64,000 nt of DNA, from NCBI RefSeq assembly GCF_021735935.1, contig NZ_WMDZ01000001.1, positions 1,984,001-2,048,000 on the forward strand, in the 5' to 3' direction. Below the pieces are notes generated by a model. The model was not told where the DNA came from, ran no database searches, and was given only the letters and a program-made list of their open reading frames with translations. Below, in pieces: positions 1 through 8,787 of the stretch (positions are counted from its first letter, which is position 1; each line of letters starts with the position of its first letter). A program made the translations under genes and the position numbers. Source of the stretch: Sulfitobacter sp. M39 (GTDB taxonomy: Bacteria; Pseudomonadota; Alphaproteobacteria; Rhodobacterales; Rhodobacteraceae).

Positions 1-1026
1 GGCGAAGACGACGACGACACCATCTATGGCGGTGCCGACAACGACTATATCGACGGCGGTATTGATGACGACCTTCTTGACGGCGGCGATGGCGATGACA
101 CCATCGTGGGCGGGCAGGGCGACGATACAATCGTCGGGGCCGCAGGCAACGACAGCATGCGTGGCGACGCCGGTCGGGATACCTTTACCAACGTTAACGG
201 TGGCGACACCATCGACGGTGGTGCCGGCACGGACGAAACCGACTATGACGTCATCGATCTGCGGGGATCGCTAAGCCCCGGTGGCGGCTACCGCATCGTG
301 AACGTCACAGAGGATACGGATCCGGGCGATGATACGGACGGCGACAGCCCGAACGATGGTATCGACGGCACGATCGTCTTTACGGATGCGTCCGGCACTG
401 AAACCGGTCGTCTCGACTTCACCAATATCGAAGAGATCATTCCCTGCTTCACGCCGGGGACCTTGATCGCTACGCCTAAAGGGGAACGTCGGGTCGAAGA
501 TTTGGTGGTGGGCGACCGTGTCATCACCCGTGACAACGGTATTCAGGAAATCCGTTGGGTCGGTGCCCGTGAGATGACCGGACAAGAGCTGGCGCATAAA
601 GCGCATCTGTTGCCGGTTCTGATCCGTCAGGGCGCTTTGGGCAACAACCTGCCCGAGCGTGACATGCTGGTCAGCCCCAACCACCGCGTTCTGGTGGCCA
701 ACGACAAGACAGCGCTCTACTTCGAAGAGCGCGAGGTTCTGGTCGCGGCGAAACATCTGACCGGTCTGGAAGGCGTTGATATCGTTGAAACCTCTGGCAC
801 GACCTACATCCACGTGATGTTCGACCAGCACGAGGTGATCCTGTCTGACGGCACATGGACCGAAAGCTTCCAGCCGGGTGACATGAGCCTTGCAGGTGTC
901 GGCAACGCGCAACGCAACGAGATCCTGGAGCTTTTCCCGGAACTGGCGACGCGCGAAGGGGTGGACGGCTACGTCGCCGCGCGCCGCACGCTGAAAAAGC
1001 ACGAGGCGAAACTTCTGACGAAGTAA
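1..1026 (+). CDS. RTX-repeat protein with C-terminal Hint domain (5' end cut by window edge)
   Basis: The frame is open from the first base, so the N-terminus lies outside the window. The first ~70 visible residues are Asp/Gly-rich nonapeptide-like repeats (GGxGDD-type, e.g. GGDGDDTIVGGQGDDTIVG) typical of calcium-binding RTX beta-rolls of type I secreted proteins. From about visible residue 149 a Hedgehog/intein (Hint) domain begins with the nucleophile-type motif CFTPGTLI, followed by VEDLVVGDRV and the histidine motif SPNHRVLV. Rhodobacteraceae carry many secreted RTX proteins with this 'Hint_2' domain; the domain may self-process, but that is inferred from the family. A strong terminator follows 57 nt after the stop. 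Specific function and export partner are unknown. Confidence is high for the architecture and low for the role. Confidence 0.85.
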   Translation, partial: GEDDDDTIYGGADNDYIDGGIDDDLLDGGDGDDTIVGGQGDDTIVGAAGNDSMRGDAGRDTFTNVNGGDTIDGGAGTDETDYDVIDLRGSLSPGGGYRIVNVTEDTDPGDDTDGDSPNDGIDGTIVFTDASGTETGRLDFTNIEEIIPCFTPGTLIATPKGERRVEDLVVGDRVITRDNGIQEIRWVGAREMTGQELAHKAHLLPVLIRQGALGNNLPERDMLVSPNHRVLVANDKTALYFEEREVLVAAKHLTGLEGVDIVETSGTTYIHVMFDQHEVILSDGTWTESFQPGDMSLAGVGNAQRNEILELFPELATREGVDGYVAARRTLKKHEAKLLTK

Positions 1027-1082
1027 GCGCCACTAAATATGCAGCGACACGCCTGTATCCCCTAGGGGGTGCGGGGCGAAGA

Positions 1083-1109
1083 ACGGGGCAGGCGACTGTC
1101 CCGTTTTTT
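1083..1109 (+). terminator. Rho-independent terminator after the RTX/Hint gene
   Basis: Stem ACGGGGCA / TGTCCCGT (one G-U pair), loop of 6 nt, followed by six T. It is placed correctly for the gene ending at 1026 and separates it from the convergent gene ending at 1141. Confidence 0.8.
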
Positions 1110-1140
1110 CTTGTTGAGGGTTACGTGGGTCAGGGGCCGG

Positions 1141-1743
1141 TTAACGTGCGGCGCGCCATGCGGCCCATGCTTCGGGCGTATCAAGGTCCAGTCGCGCGCG
1201 GTTCTCCGGCAGGAGGATCAGCAGCGTTTGGTCCTGGGCCTGTGTGGTGATCTCTTTCCCGCCGGTGTCACCTTGCATCTGGGCAAAATGATCAAAATGG
1301 CAGGCGGCAAAAACCGTCGGGTGACCCGGCTTTCCATCTGCCGTCGCACCGCGCCATATCGTGTAATTTGATTTTAGATCAACGGCTTGAAAGACGGTGG
1401 TCAAGTCATCCTCGGTCAGTTCCGGCAGGTCGGCAAGCAGCACCATCGCGGCAGGCGTACCGGTGGGAAGCACTGAAAACCCCGCGCGGAGCGAGGCGTT
1501 CATCCCCTCTGCCGCATCGGCAACGGGGAGCGCTTCAACCTCCATATCAGACACAAGCGCGTAGCGCGGGTGGGGCGCAGGTGGCAGGGCTACGATGACC
1601 TCCCCCCGCGTCGCCGCCCGCGCAATCCGTGCCTGCCGGCGCAGCAGCGGTTCGCCCTCCACGAGCTCTAGCAATTTGTCGCGCCCCCGCATCCGCGAGG
1701 ATTGCCCCGCGGCCAGCAGGATGATGGGGATGTCATGGCTCAT
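1141..1743 (-). CDS. MobA/MocA-like nucleotidyltransferase
   Basis: A 200-aa protein of the MobA-like NTP transferase family, which includes molybdenum cofactor guanylyl-/cytidylyltransferases. The N-terminus holds the nucleotide-binding signature ILLAAGQSSRMRGRDKLLE (residues ~7-25), with the Gly-rich loop and the catalytic-type Arg/Lys. Downstream, VLLADLPELTEDDL corresponds to the metal-binding 'D-x-P' region, and GHPTVF is the usual C-terminal motif. The start is the ATG at 1743 (MSHDIPIILLAAG), which puts the signature at the usual position; the open frame extends further upstream only as antisense of the DUF2254 gene. Whether it makes MCD, MGD or another nucleotide-linked product cannot be decided here. 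No molybdoenzyme genes are near. Confidence 0.8.
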   Translation of the reverse strand: MSHDIPIILLAAGQSSRMRGRDKLLELVEGEPLLRRQARIARAATRGEVIVALPPAPHPRYALVSDMEVEALPVADAAEGMNASLRAGFSVLPTGTPAAMVLLADLPELTEDDLTTVFQAVDLKSNYTIWRGATADGKPGHPTVFAACHFDHFAQMQGDTGGKEITTQAQDQTLLILLPENRARLDLDTPEAWAAWRAAR

Positions 1744-1899
1744 ACACCGACCATAGCCAGAATTCTCAACCACCGTAAGAGCATAGCATCGTTCACCCCC
1801 CTCGATTAGCTCTGGGTATATTTGAACCATCGGGCGGAATAGGGCGTTGGGCTTGTAAGCCAAGTGATCTCCGCGCAAGCTTGTTGAACATGGCACTTC

Positions 1900-3285
1900 A
1901 TGAAGCGGACTTACCCTATGAATCTTGACTTCCTTTTGCCATCGACACTGATCCGCAAGGGCCGTGAATACAGCCGCAAGCTTTGGGTGCGGGTGCTGAT
2001 CATGGGGTTGCTGGCGGTGCTGTCGCTGCTGCTGAGCATGTTGATCGAACGCTGGATACCCCAATCGCTCGCGACCTATCTGACCGGCAGTGCGGCGGAC
2101 CGGTTGCTGTCGATCATCGCCAACGCGATGCTTGCAGTCACCACCTTTTCGCTTAGCGTCATGGTCACGGTATATCGCAGTACCTCGACCCAATGGACCC
2201 CGCGCATTCACCGCTTGATCGTGCAGGACCGCACCACCCAGAATACGCTGGCCGTCTTCATCGGGGCCTATGTTTATGCGCTGATCGCCATCATCCTGCG
2301 CGAACTTGGCGTGTTCGACGACAAGCGGTCTTTCGTGTTGTTCGTCATGACGGTGATCGTACTGACGGTGATCGTGTTCAGCCTGATCCGCTGGGTGCTG
2401 CATCTGCAAACCTTTGGCAGCCTGATCGATACCTCGCGTCAAGTCGAGGATCAGACGCGCCGCACCTTCAAGGAACGTCTGCGTAACCCCTGCCTCGGGG
2501 CCAACCCGCTGACGGGCGATATCCCCGACAGTGCAAAGCCGTTCACCGCGGATGAAAATGGCTATATCCAGCATATCTACCCCGAAGCGTTGAACACCGT
2601 GGCGGAAAACCACGGGGTGAAGATCTATCTCAAGCGCAACATCGGCAGCTTTGTTTTCGTCAACGAACCTTTGATGATGATCGACCGCGTGGGGCAGCCC
2701 AAGGACGATGAACACACCGATGAAACGCTGCACGCCGGGATCAATGCCAGCATCATCATCGGCGATTTGCGTACCTATGATCAGGATCCGCGCTTTGGCC
2801 TCATCGTGATGGGAGAGGTCGCGTCAAAGGCGCTGTCGCCCGGCGTAAACGACCCCGGCACCGCAATTGATGTGATCACCCGCATTGGCCGCATCCTCAG
2901 CTTTTACGAGGACGAGACCGAAAGCGACCGCGACGAGGTGCTGGACCACATCTATGTTGCACCGCTGGATCCGTCGGACCTGATGCAGGACGCTTTTGGC
3001 GCACTGGCACGGGATGGGTGTACCGTGGTCGAAGTGCAGCAGCGGCTTCAAGCGACGCTGAACGGCCTTATGCGTCACCCCGACAAAGGGCTACGCACCG
3101 CAGCGCGCACCGCCGCCGAACGTCACCTCAGACGCGCGCTTGCCAAGATCGACTTTGAACCCGACCGGGCGCAGTTGATGGAAAGCGCCAGCCAAGACGT
3201 GCGCGATGCAGTGCGTGACGCGGTAAAGCGCAGCGATACAGAGGATGACGCGCCAAAGATGGACAATGACACCGACACCACCTGA
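1900..3285 (+). CDS. DUF2254 family predicted membrane protein
   Basis: A 461-aa protein matching the DUF2254 family of bacterial predicted membrane proteins of unknown function. Four hydrophobic segments lie in the first ~170 residues (about 28-50, 70-93, 116-137, 145-168), followed by a long soluble domain containing the motif SPGVNDPGTAIDVI (about residues 315-328), which is conserved in the family. The C-terminus is charged (DTEDDAPKMDNDTDTT). The start is uncertain: ATG at 1900 or the in-frame ATG at 1918 (MNLDFLLP), neither with a convincing Shine-Dalgarno sequence. It is divergent from the MobA-like gene and convergent with the CorC gene, with a gap of only 9 nt at the 3' side. Confidence 0.85.
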   Translation: MKRTYPMNLDFLLPSTLIRKGREYSRKLWVRVLIMGLLAVLSLLLSMLIERWIPQSLATYLTGSAADRLLSIIANAMLAVTTFSLSVMVTVYRSTSTQWTPRIHRLIVQDRTTQNTLAVFIGAYVYALIAIILRELGVFDDKRSFVLFVMTVIVLTVIVFSLIRWVLHLQTFGSLIDTSRQVEDQTRRTFKERLRNPCLGANPLTGDIPDSAKPFTADENGYIQHIYPEALNTVAENHGVKIYLKRNIGSFVFVNEPLMMIDRVGQPKDDEHTDETLHAGINASIIIGDLRTYDQDPRFGLIVMGEVASKALSPGVNDPGTAIDVITRIGRILSFYEDETESDRDEVLDHIYVAPLDPSDLMQDAFGALARDGCTVVEVQQRLQATLNGLMRHPDKGLRTAARTAAERHLRRALAKIDFEPDRAQLMESASQDVRDAVRDAVKRSDTEDDAPKMDNDTDTT

Positions 3286-3294
3286 GGGCGGCTT

Positions 3295-4599
3295 TTACAG
3301 GGGGCGGATTTTCAGCTGTGTGATCCGGTTGCCATCGCGGGCGATGACCTCGAACCGGAAGCCGTGGAAAGAGAACACCTGATTGGGCGTCGGGATCATC
3401 TGCGCTTCGTGGATCACCAGACCGGCGACGGTATTGGCCTCTTCGTCGGGCAAGTCCCATTCCGTGGCGCGGTTCAGGTCACGGATCGTCATGGCACCAT
3501 CGACGAAATATTGCCCGTCCTCGGCCTTGGTCACCCCGTGGTCCGCGTCTGGATCGAATTCATCGGTGATCTCGCCGACGATTTCTTCGAGGATATCCTC
3601 GAGCGTGATCAACCCCTGCAGCGAGCCATATTCATCCACCACCAGCGCGAAATGGGTGCGGCGTCGCAGGAACTGGCGCATCTGTTCGTCCAGCGTAGAG
3701 GTCTCGGGCACGAAGTAGGGCTTCATCGCGATATCGGCGATTTTGAACGTCTTGAAGGGCGCATCATCCTCGGCACCGCTGATGTGCTTGTACATGGCCC
3801 GCAGCAGGTCCTTGGCATGGATCACACCGATGATGTTCTCGGGGTCATCGCGGTAGACGGGCAGGCGTGTGTGGTTGCTTTCAAGGATCTGCTCAAGGAT
3901 CTGTGAGGGGTCATTGGCGGCATCGATCATCTCGATCCCTGACCGGTGGAGCATGACCTCTTCCACCATCCGTTCGCGCAGGTCGAGCGCGCCTAGAATA
4001 CGGTCGCGGTCTTCCTTCTCTACCACCCCTTCAGAGCGGCCGATTTGCAGCGCGCCTGCAATTTCCTCGCGTACGGCAAGGATGTTGCTGTCAGGGTCGA
4101 TGGTCACGCCGAAAAGGCGCAGGATGCCGCGGACCAGGAACCGCACGGCCGACACCACGGGGCTGAAGATCAGCACGACCAGCGCAATGGGCCGCGACAC
4201 GGCGGCGGCGGCGGTTTCAGCATTGGTGATCGCATAGGTCTTGGGCAGAACCTCGGCAAAGATCAGGACCAGTAGCGTCATCACCAGCGTCGCCAGCGCC
4301 ACACCGGATTCGCCAAAGACCCGCGTGAACAGCGCCGTCGCAAGCGAGGCTGCAAGAATGTTCACAAGATTGTTGCCCAGCAGGACAGAGCCGATCAGCC
4401 GCTCATTATCCTCGGTGATCTTGAGCGCACGTTCCGCCCCCTTGGACCCTTTATCCGCTTGACCCCGCAGCTTGCCCCGCGATGCCGCCGTCAGCGCCGT
4501 TTCCGAGCCCGAAAAGAAGCCGGAAAGCACCAGAAGAAACAGGATGATACCGCTGCTGATCCAAAATGCGCCGTCTAGGATTGCGGGGGCCGTGTCCAT
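3295..4599 (-). CDS. HlyC/CorC family (CNNM-type) transporter with CBS pair
   Basis: A 434-aa protein with the order of the CNNM/CorC family: an N-terminal DUF21 membrane domain with about four hydrophobic segments (residues ~12-35, 68-90, 95-115, 130-160) and the motif LSGFFSGSETALTAASRGKL, then two CBS domains (~210-335), then a C-terminal CorC_HlyC domain (~350-434). FAEVLPKTYA is the conserved end of the DUF21 domain. Members are linked to Mg2+/Co2+ export or homeostasis at the inner membrane. No haemolysin activity is implied by the old family name. It is divergently arranged with the metallophosphoesterase gene, and its promoter should lie in the ~70-nt gap. Confidence 0.88.
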   Translation of the reverse strand: MDTAPAILDGAFWISSGIILFLLVLSGFFSGSETALTAASRGKLRGQADKGSKGAERALKITEDNERLIGSVLLGNNLVNILAASLATALFTRVFGESGVALATLVMTLLVLIFAEVLPKTYAITNAETAAAAVSRPIALVVLIFSPVVSAVRFLVRGILRLFGVTIDPDSNILAVREEIAGALQIGRSEGVVEKEDRDRILGALDLRERMVEEVMLHRSGIEMIDAANDPSQILEQILESNHTRLPVYRDDPENIIGVIHAKDLLRAMYKHISGAEDDAPFKTFKIADIAMKPYFVPETSTLDEQMRQFLRRRTHFALVVDEYGSLQGLITLEDILEEIVGEITDEFDPDADHGVTKAEDGQYFVDGAMTIRDLNRATEWDLPDEEANTVAGLVIHEAQMIPTPNQVFSFHGFRFEVIARDGNRITQLKIRPL

Positions 4600-4672
4600 T
4601 TGTGAGTATACCTTATCCGTTTGCTCATAGGGTTATGGGCGTGTGTGCGGTTTCATTCAAGGGATGAGCAGG

Positions 4673-5491
4673 GTGAACCATCAAGATTTGGGGCAATTGA
4701 ACGGGCCGATTGTGCTGTTCGGCGGTCCGTATTCCAACCTGCAGGCGCTTGACGCGCTGTTTGACCGTGCGCGGGCATTAGGGGTGGGGCCGGACCGGAT
4801 GATTTGCACCGGGGACGTGGTAGCCTATTGCGCCCATGCCCATGCCGTCAGCGACAGGATGCAGGACAGCGGCATCGCGGTGGTGGCGGGGAATTGTGAA
4901 AAGCAGCTTGCCGCAGGTGCGATGGACTGCGGCTGCGGATTCGAGGATGGCAGCGCCTGCGATCTGCTTTCGGTCGGCTGGTACGGCTACGCCAGCGCGC
5001 AGATCACCCAAGCGCAACGCGACTGGATGGGGCAGGTGCCGGATATCCTCAGCTTTCACCACGCCGGAAAACGCTATGCCGTGATCCACGGGGGGCACCA
5101 CGATATCGCGCGGTTCATCTGGCCCGTCTCGCCCGAGGATGTGTTTGACGCGGAGTGGCAGGCGGTGGAGCGGAGCATCGGTCCGGTGGATGGGATCATC
5201 GCAGGGCACAGCGGGGTGGCTTTTGAACGGCAGACGGCGCGGGGGAGGTGGATCAATGCCGGTGTCATCGGCATGCCGCCCAACGACGGCACGCCGCAGA
5301 CCCGTTTTTCGGTGCTTGATGCGGGGCAGGTGTCGTTTCACCGGCTTGACTATGACCATGCCGCCGCCGCCCGCGCGATGGTGCAGGCGGGGCTGACCCA
5401 AGGCTACCACAAGGCGCTAGAGACCGGCTATTGGCCGTCAGAGGATGTCTTGCCGCCGGAGTTGCGCCGGCCCGCCTTGGCCAGCGGATGA
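4673..5491 (+). CDS. Metallophosphoesterase-like protein with altered first metal motif
   Basis: A 272-aa protein with the calcineurin-like phosphoesterase layout: TGDVVAY (~47-53), GNCE (~73-76), HGGHHD (~139-144) and AGHSG are present. The first motif, normally D-x-H (SDIHGN), is replaced by FGGPYSN (~16-22), so two metal ligands appear to be missing. A Cys cluster follows (MDCGCGF..ACDLL). I recall the same GGPYSN substitution in other Rhodobacteraceae relatives, so it may be a stable subfamily; this needs a search. Start chosen at GTG 4673, 8 nt after AAGGGA; ATG 4664 and GTG 4643 are alternatives. The last 64 nt overlap the convergent xerD. Substrate unknown. Confidence 0.75.
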   Translation: MNHQDLGQLNGPIVLFGGPYSNLQALDALFDRARALGVGPDRMICTGDVVAYCAHAHAVSDRMQDSGIAVVAGNCEKQLAAGAMDCGCGFEDGSACDLLSVGWYGYASAQITQAQRDWMGQVPDILSFHHAGKRYAVIHGGHHDIARFIWPVSPEDVFDAEWQAVERSIGPVDGIIAGHSGVAFERQTARGRWINAGVIGMPPNDGTPQTRFSVLDAGQVSFHRLDYDHAAAARAMVQAGLTQGYHKALETGYWPSEDVLPPELRRPALASG

Positions 5492-6402
5492 TTTTCCAGC
5501 ACCAGCTCGGACAGACGTGCCTCTAGGACATGGGTGTAGATTTCGGTCGTGGCGACATCGGCGTGCCCCAGCATCGTCTGGATCGCCCGCAGATCGGCCC
5601 CATTGGCCAGCAGATGCGTTGCAAAGGCGTGGCGTAGGGTGTGGGGGGTAACCTTGGACGGATCAACACCGGCGGTCAGGGCAAATTCCTTGATCAGCAG
5701 ATAGAAGCGGTGGCGCGTCAGATATCCGGCGCTGCCGCGACTGGGAAACAGGTAGATCGACGCGGGTTTGCCCTTGGCCTGCGCGGCCTCGTCGGTTTTA
5801 TCGCGCTGCACCAGCCATGCCGCCAACGCCTCGCGCGACGGGTCAGACAGGGGCACCAGACGTTCCTTGCCGCCTTTGCCCATGATCAACAGCAAACGCG
5901 GATCGCCGCGTGCTGCGCTGACCTTAAGGCTCACCAGCTCGCTCACCCGCATACCGGTGGCGTAGAGCAGCTCCATCAAACAGGTGTTGCGCAGCTGGTC
6001 CGAGGTGTTGCGCCCCGAGTGGCGCGCCGCGTCGAGCAGCTGGTCAACCTCGTCTTCTGACAACACCTTGGGCAGCCGTTTGTCCTGTCCCGGACCCGCA
6101 ATCTGAATCGCGGGGTTATCCGTGCGCCACCCTTCTTCAAAAGCGAAGCGGTACAGTTGCTTGATCGCCGACAACCGCCGTGCGCGGGTGGATTTGGCTA
6201 GTCCCTGCGCGTCGCACCAGACCAGATAGGCCTCGATATCCTTGCGACCGACCGAGACGAAATCCAGTGCGCGGCGGGCGAGGAAACTGTCAAAATCCTT
6301 CAGGTCGCGCCCATAGGCAAGTTGCGTGTTCGTGGCCGCGCCCAGTTCCGCCGCCTGCGCCTCTAGGAAGGTCGAAATCCAATGCAGCAACTCGGTCTGC
6401 AT
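5428..6402 (-). CDS. xerD: Site-specific tyrosine recombinase XerD
   Basis: A 324-aa tyrosine recombinase that would resolve chromosome dimers at dif with XerC and FtsK. The SAM-like core-binding domain covers ~1-95 and the catalytic domain ~105-300. All catalytic residues are visible: R152 (ATGMRVSEL), K176 (GKGGKER), H254 and R257 (HTLRHAF), H280 (LGHADV) and the nucleophile Y289 (TEIYTHV). This complete set, the chromosomal context and the full length favour a housekeeping Xer protein over a mobile-element integrase; XerC is the main alternative. The start codon overlaps the stop of the upstream 522-aa gene (TGATG), so the two are probably translationally coupled. The 3' end overlaps the metallophosphoesterase gene by 64 nt on the opposite strand. 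Confidence 0.9.
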   Translation of the reverse strand: MQTELLHWISTFLEAQAAELGAATNTQLAYGRDLKDFDSFLARRALDFVSVGRKDIEAYLVWCDAQGLAKSTRARRLSAIKQLYRFAFEEGWRTDNPAIQIAGPGQDKRLPKVLSEDEVDQLLDAARHSGRNTSDQLRNTCLMELLYATGMRVSELVSLKVSAARGDPRLLLIMGKGGKERLVPLSDPSREALAAWLVQRDKTDEAAQAKGKPASIYLFPSRGSAGYLTRHRFYLLIKEFALTAGVDPSKVTPHTLRHAFATHLLANGADLRAIQTMLGHADVATTEIYTHVLEARLSELVLENHPLAKAGRRNSGGKTSSDGQ

Positions 6403-7970
6403 CAGTCACGCTCCAGCAAAGACGTCTGCAAGGCAGCCCGCCGCGCGGCATCTTCAAGCCCTAGGGCCCGCAGGGTAGAGATCGCATCGCGCAGGGCAGC
6501 CGTGTCACCGCGGGCACCGTCCTCTAGCAGGGCAATCGTATGCAGGATGGCGCTGCCCAACTGACCGTTTTGCGCCATCTCGACCAGCCTCTTACGTGGT
6601 GTTGGCGTCGTGAAAGCGCTGGCAATCCCCTGTGCGTGGGAGATGTCGGGCGTGGTTTTCGGGGTCTCTCCCTTCGCGATCTGCGACAGGAATGTAATCT
6701 CTGCCGGTGTCGTATCGGCGCTGGCAACCTGCTCGTAAAGCGGTGACAGAAGCAGGATACGGTCGCGCAGGGCCGCGCTGGCACCGGTAAGGTCGGTGCT
6801 CTGCAAAGCCTCGGCATAGAGGGTGGCGAAGGTCACTTCGGTTTCGGCCTGCTGCATGGCGCGCCACGCGGGGCGCAGGGCTTTGGCGATTGCCTCTGTA
6901 TTGCCGCTGGACATGGCCGTGTCGAACCGCTGCAAGGCCTCGACACGGTCCCACACCCCGCCAGAGGCCGCAGGCTCACGGTCGGTATAAATGCCCAGAA
7001 ACCGGTTGTCGGGCAGGGCACCGATACGGGTCAGACGCTCCGCCGCATCCAGCTGCGCCTTCCAGCCCGCGATATCGCGCAGATCGGCCACCGCATAGGC
7101 GGCGGGCAGGTTCCGCGTGGGCTGCGGCTCTCCGATTGCCTCGAGAAGCCGGAACTTGAGCGGCGTCATCTCGCGCGGGCCGGGCAGGGGCGCGGTCCCT
7201 TCGTAGAGGTCAGGGTTGAGGAACCGGTCCAGCAGCGACAGATCGCTTTCGGGCAGCAGCGCCAGCGCTTGGGCAGACCCCAGCGTCAGCGCCGCCGTGT
7301 CCCATTCCCCCGACCGCGCAGCGCAAAGGATGCGCACGCCATAATCCGTTGTCAGGAAGGGCTTATCCTTCAGCCGCAGGCAGGCACGGTCTTCTGTGCC
7401 CAAAAGCAGGCTCACCTGCATCCATAGGCCAAAGTGATCCGGCGAGGTCTCGACGCCCGCCTGTTCGATCAGCGACATCGCAGGGTCGAGCGCCGCAGCA
7501 TCCATCAAGGTGCGCACACGGGCGAGGGCAAGCGCATCGCCCTGTTTTGCGTCCCCTTGCGGCGCGGTTGCTTGCGCCAGCAGCAGGGTAAACAGCAGCG
7601 AATGGGCCACGGGTAGGCGAAGCTCTGGCAGACGGTCAAGCTGATGGGCGATGTCTTCCGCGGTGCTGCCCGTCCATAGATCCTGCGGCAGCCCTGTCAC
7701 CTTGGTTGGCACCAAGCCGATGGCGCGCGGCCCGCCTTTGCCCAAGGGGGCCACGGTCACGACAGGGGGCAGCGCGGTCCGCGCCACGGGGGCCTCGTCC
7801 GGCTTTACGGGGGCCTTGCGCGTTGGTTTCGGCGTCTTGGGACGCTCGCCCAGCCAGTCGATCACCGACAAAGGCGCGTTGCGGTCATTCTGCGCCGCGG
7901 TTTGCGCGGCGACACCAAGGGGGAGGGCAATCAGGCAAAAAACGCTTAGCTGCCTGACAAATCGGATCAT
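6402..7970 (-). CDS. Secreted/periplasmic hypothetical protein (522 aa)
   Basis: I do not recognise a characterised family. The 522-aa protein begins with a signal peptide (MIRFVRQLSVFCLIALPLGV, cleavage probably after the Ala-rich stretch), then a Pro/Lys-rich linker (~45-75), then a long, mainly helical Ala/Leu-rich region without obvious motifs, possibly of TPR/solenoid type. The start ATG at 7970 overlaps the stop of a 49-aa gene (ATGA), and the stop overlaps the xerD start (TGATG), giving a tightly coupled three-gene unit. Relatives next to xerD in Rhodobacteraceae have, as I recall, been given the uninformative name 'antifreeze glycopeptide polyprotein'; I see no antifreeze repeat here. 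Confidence 0.75.
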   Translation of the reverse strand: MIRFVRQLSVFCLIALPLGVAAQTAAQNDRNAPLSVIDWLGERPKTPKPTRKAPVKPDEAPVARTALPPVVTVAPLGKGGPRAIGLVPTKVTGLPQDLWTGSTAEDIAHQLDRLPELRLPVAHSLLFTLLLAQATAPQGDAKQGDALALARVRTLMDAAALDPAMSLIEQAGVETSPDHFGLWMQVSLLLGTEDRACLRLKDKPFLTTDYGVRILCAARSGEWDTAALTLGSAQALALLPESDLSLLDRFLNPDLYEGTAPLPGPREMTPLKFRLLEAIGEPQPTRNLPAAYAVADLRDIAGWKAQLDAAERLTRIGALPDNRFLGIYTDREPAASGGVWDRVEALQRFDTAMSSGNTEAIAKALRPAWRAMQQAETEVTFATLYAEALQSTDLTGASAALRDRILLLSPLYEQVASADTTPAEITFLSQIAKGETPKTTPDISHAQGIASAFTTPTPRKRLVEMAQNGQLGSAILHTIALLEDGARGDTAALRDAISTLRALGLEDAARRAALQTSLLERD

Positions 7971-8116
7971 TGCTGCTCCAACGTCACGGATTCGCGGATT
8001 TCGACCTGGGGTGGTGCAAAGTCCGCCCCGAAGAACGGCCCCACATAGGCATAGACCGCAAGGCCGATGAACCCGATAATTGCGAGGTAAATCAGAAACT
8101 TGATCAGCTTGCCCAT
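7967..8116 (-). CDS. Small single-span membrane protein (49 aa)
   Basis: A short frame starting at ATG 8116 (MGKLIKFLIYLAIIGFIGLA...) and ending TGA at 7967-7969, which overlaps the start of the 522-aa gene as ATGA. One hydrophobic helix spans residues ~5-30, followed by a short polar tail (ADFAPPQVEIRESVTLEQQ). The coupling to the next gene and the codon usage support a real gene. It is probably inserted in the inner membrane with the C-terminus outside; topology is inferred. No function is known to me. Confidence 0.7.
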   Translation of the reverse strand: MGKLIKFLIYLAIIGFIGLAVYAYVGPFFGADFAPPQVEIRESVTLEQQ

Positions 8117-8196
8117 GGAATCCGCCTGCTTTCTTCTGCATCTTTTGACTATTCTATATATGGCCTTTTCGGCAAGATCACGTCATTCACACAAGA

Positions 8197-8787
8197 ATGA
8201 GCGAAATTCAGCAATCCCCAGCCGATACGGCCCAAAACACCCCTCGGTACCATCTTAAGAAGACGGTTGTCATGGTGGGTATGATGGGCGCAGGTAAAAC
8301 CGCCGTGGGCCGCGCTTTGGCCGCGAAACTCGGCGTGCCCTTTGTGGACAGCGACCACGAGATAGAGGCCGCTGCCAATCTGACCGTGCCCGAAATCTTT
8401 GAACGCGACGGCGAGCCCTTCTTTCGCAAGCGCGAGACCGAAGTGATCTCGCGTCTGCTGGATAAAGAGCCCGGCATCCTGTCGACCGGCGGCGGCGCCT
8501 TTCTGGCGGAAGCCAACCGCGAGAATATCTCGGCGCGCGGGGTGTCGGTGTGGCTGGATGCGGATCTTGACCTGCTGTGGAACCGTGTGCGGTACAAGAC
8601 CTCGCGCCCGTTGCTGCGCACCGCTGACCCCCGCGGCACCCTGACCGAGCTTTACGAAAAACGTGTGCCGATCTACCGGCTTGCGGATATGACGGTTGCC
8701 AGCACGCCTGCGCTGTCGATTGACGCGATGGCGCAGCGCGTGGTGGATGCGCTGGCGGATCGCCCAGATGTACTTGAGGTGCTGTGA
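8197..8787 (+). CDS. aroK: Shikimate kinase
   Basis: A 196-aa P-loop kinase that phosphorylates shikimate to shikimate-3-phosphate (step 5 of the shikimate pathway, cytoplasm). Walker A GMMGAGKT is at residues 28-35, the shikimate-binding aspartates are at D51/D53 (VDSDHEIE), the Gly-rich STGGGAF motif is near 99-105, and the LID/adenine-binding Arg region RPLLRTADPRGTL follows. An N-terminal extension of ~20 residues relative to the E. coli enzyme is typical of alphaproteobacteria. It forms a two-gene operon with aroB: the stop TGA overlaps the aroB ATG by one base. Confidence 0.95.
   Translation: MSEIQQSPADTAQNTPRYHLKKTVVMVGMMGAGKTAVGRALAAKLGVPFVDSDHEIEAAANLTVPEIFERDGEPFFRKRETEVISRLLDKEPGILSTGGGAFLAEANRENISARGVSVWLDADLDLLWNRVRYKTSRPLLRTADPRGTLTELYEKRVPIYRLADMTVASTPALSIDAMAQRVVDALADRPDVLEVL

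Noticed and set aside
1..200. Tandem DNA repeat at the window start
   Set aside because: The periodicity reflects the RTX protein repeats and is not exact at the DNA level.
1744..2733. Long open frame on the minus strand upstream of the MobA-like gene
   Set aside because: It lies antisense to the DUF2254 gene and lacks protein-like composition; the family signature begins at ATG 1743.
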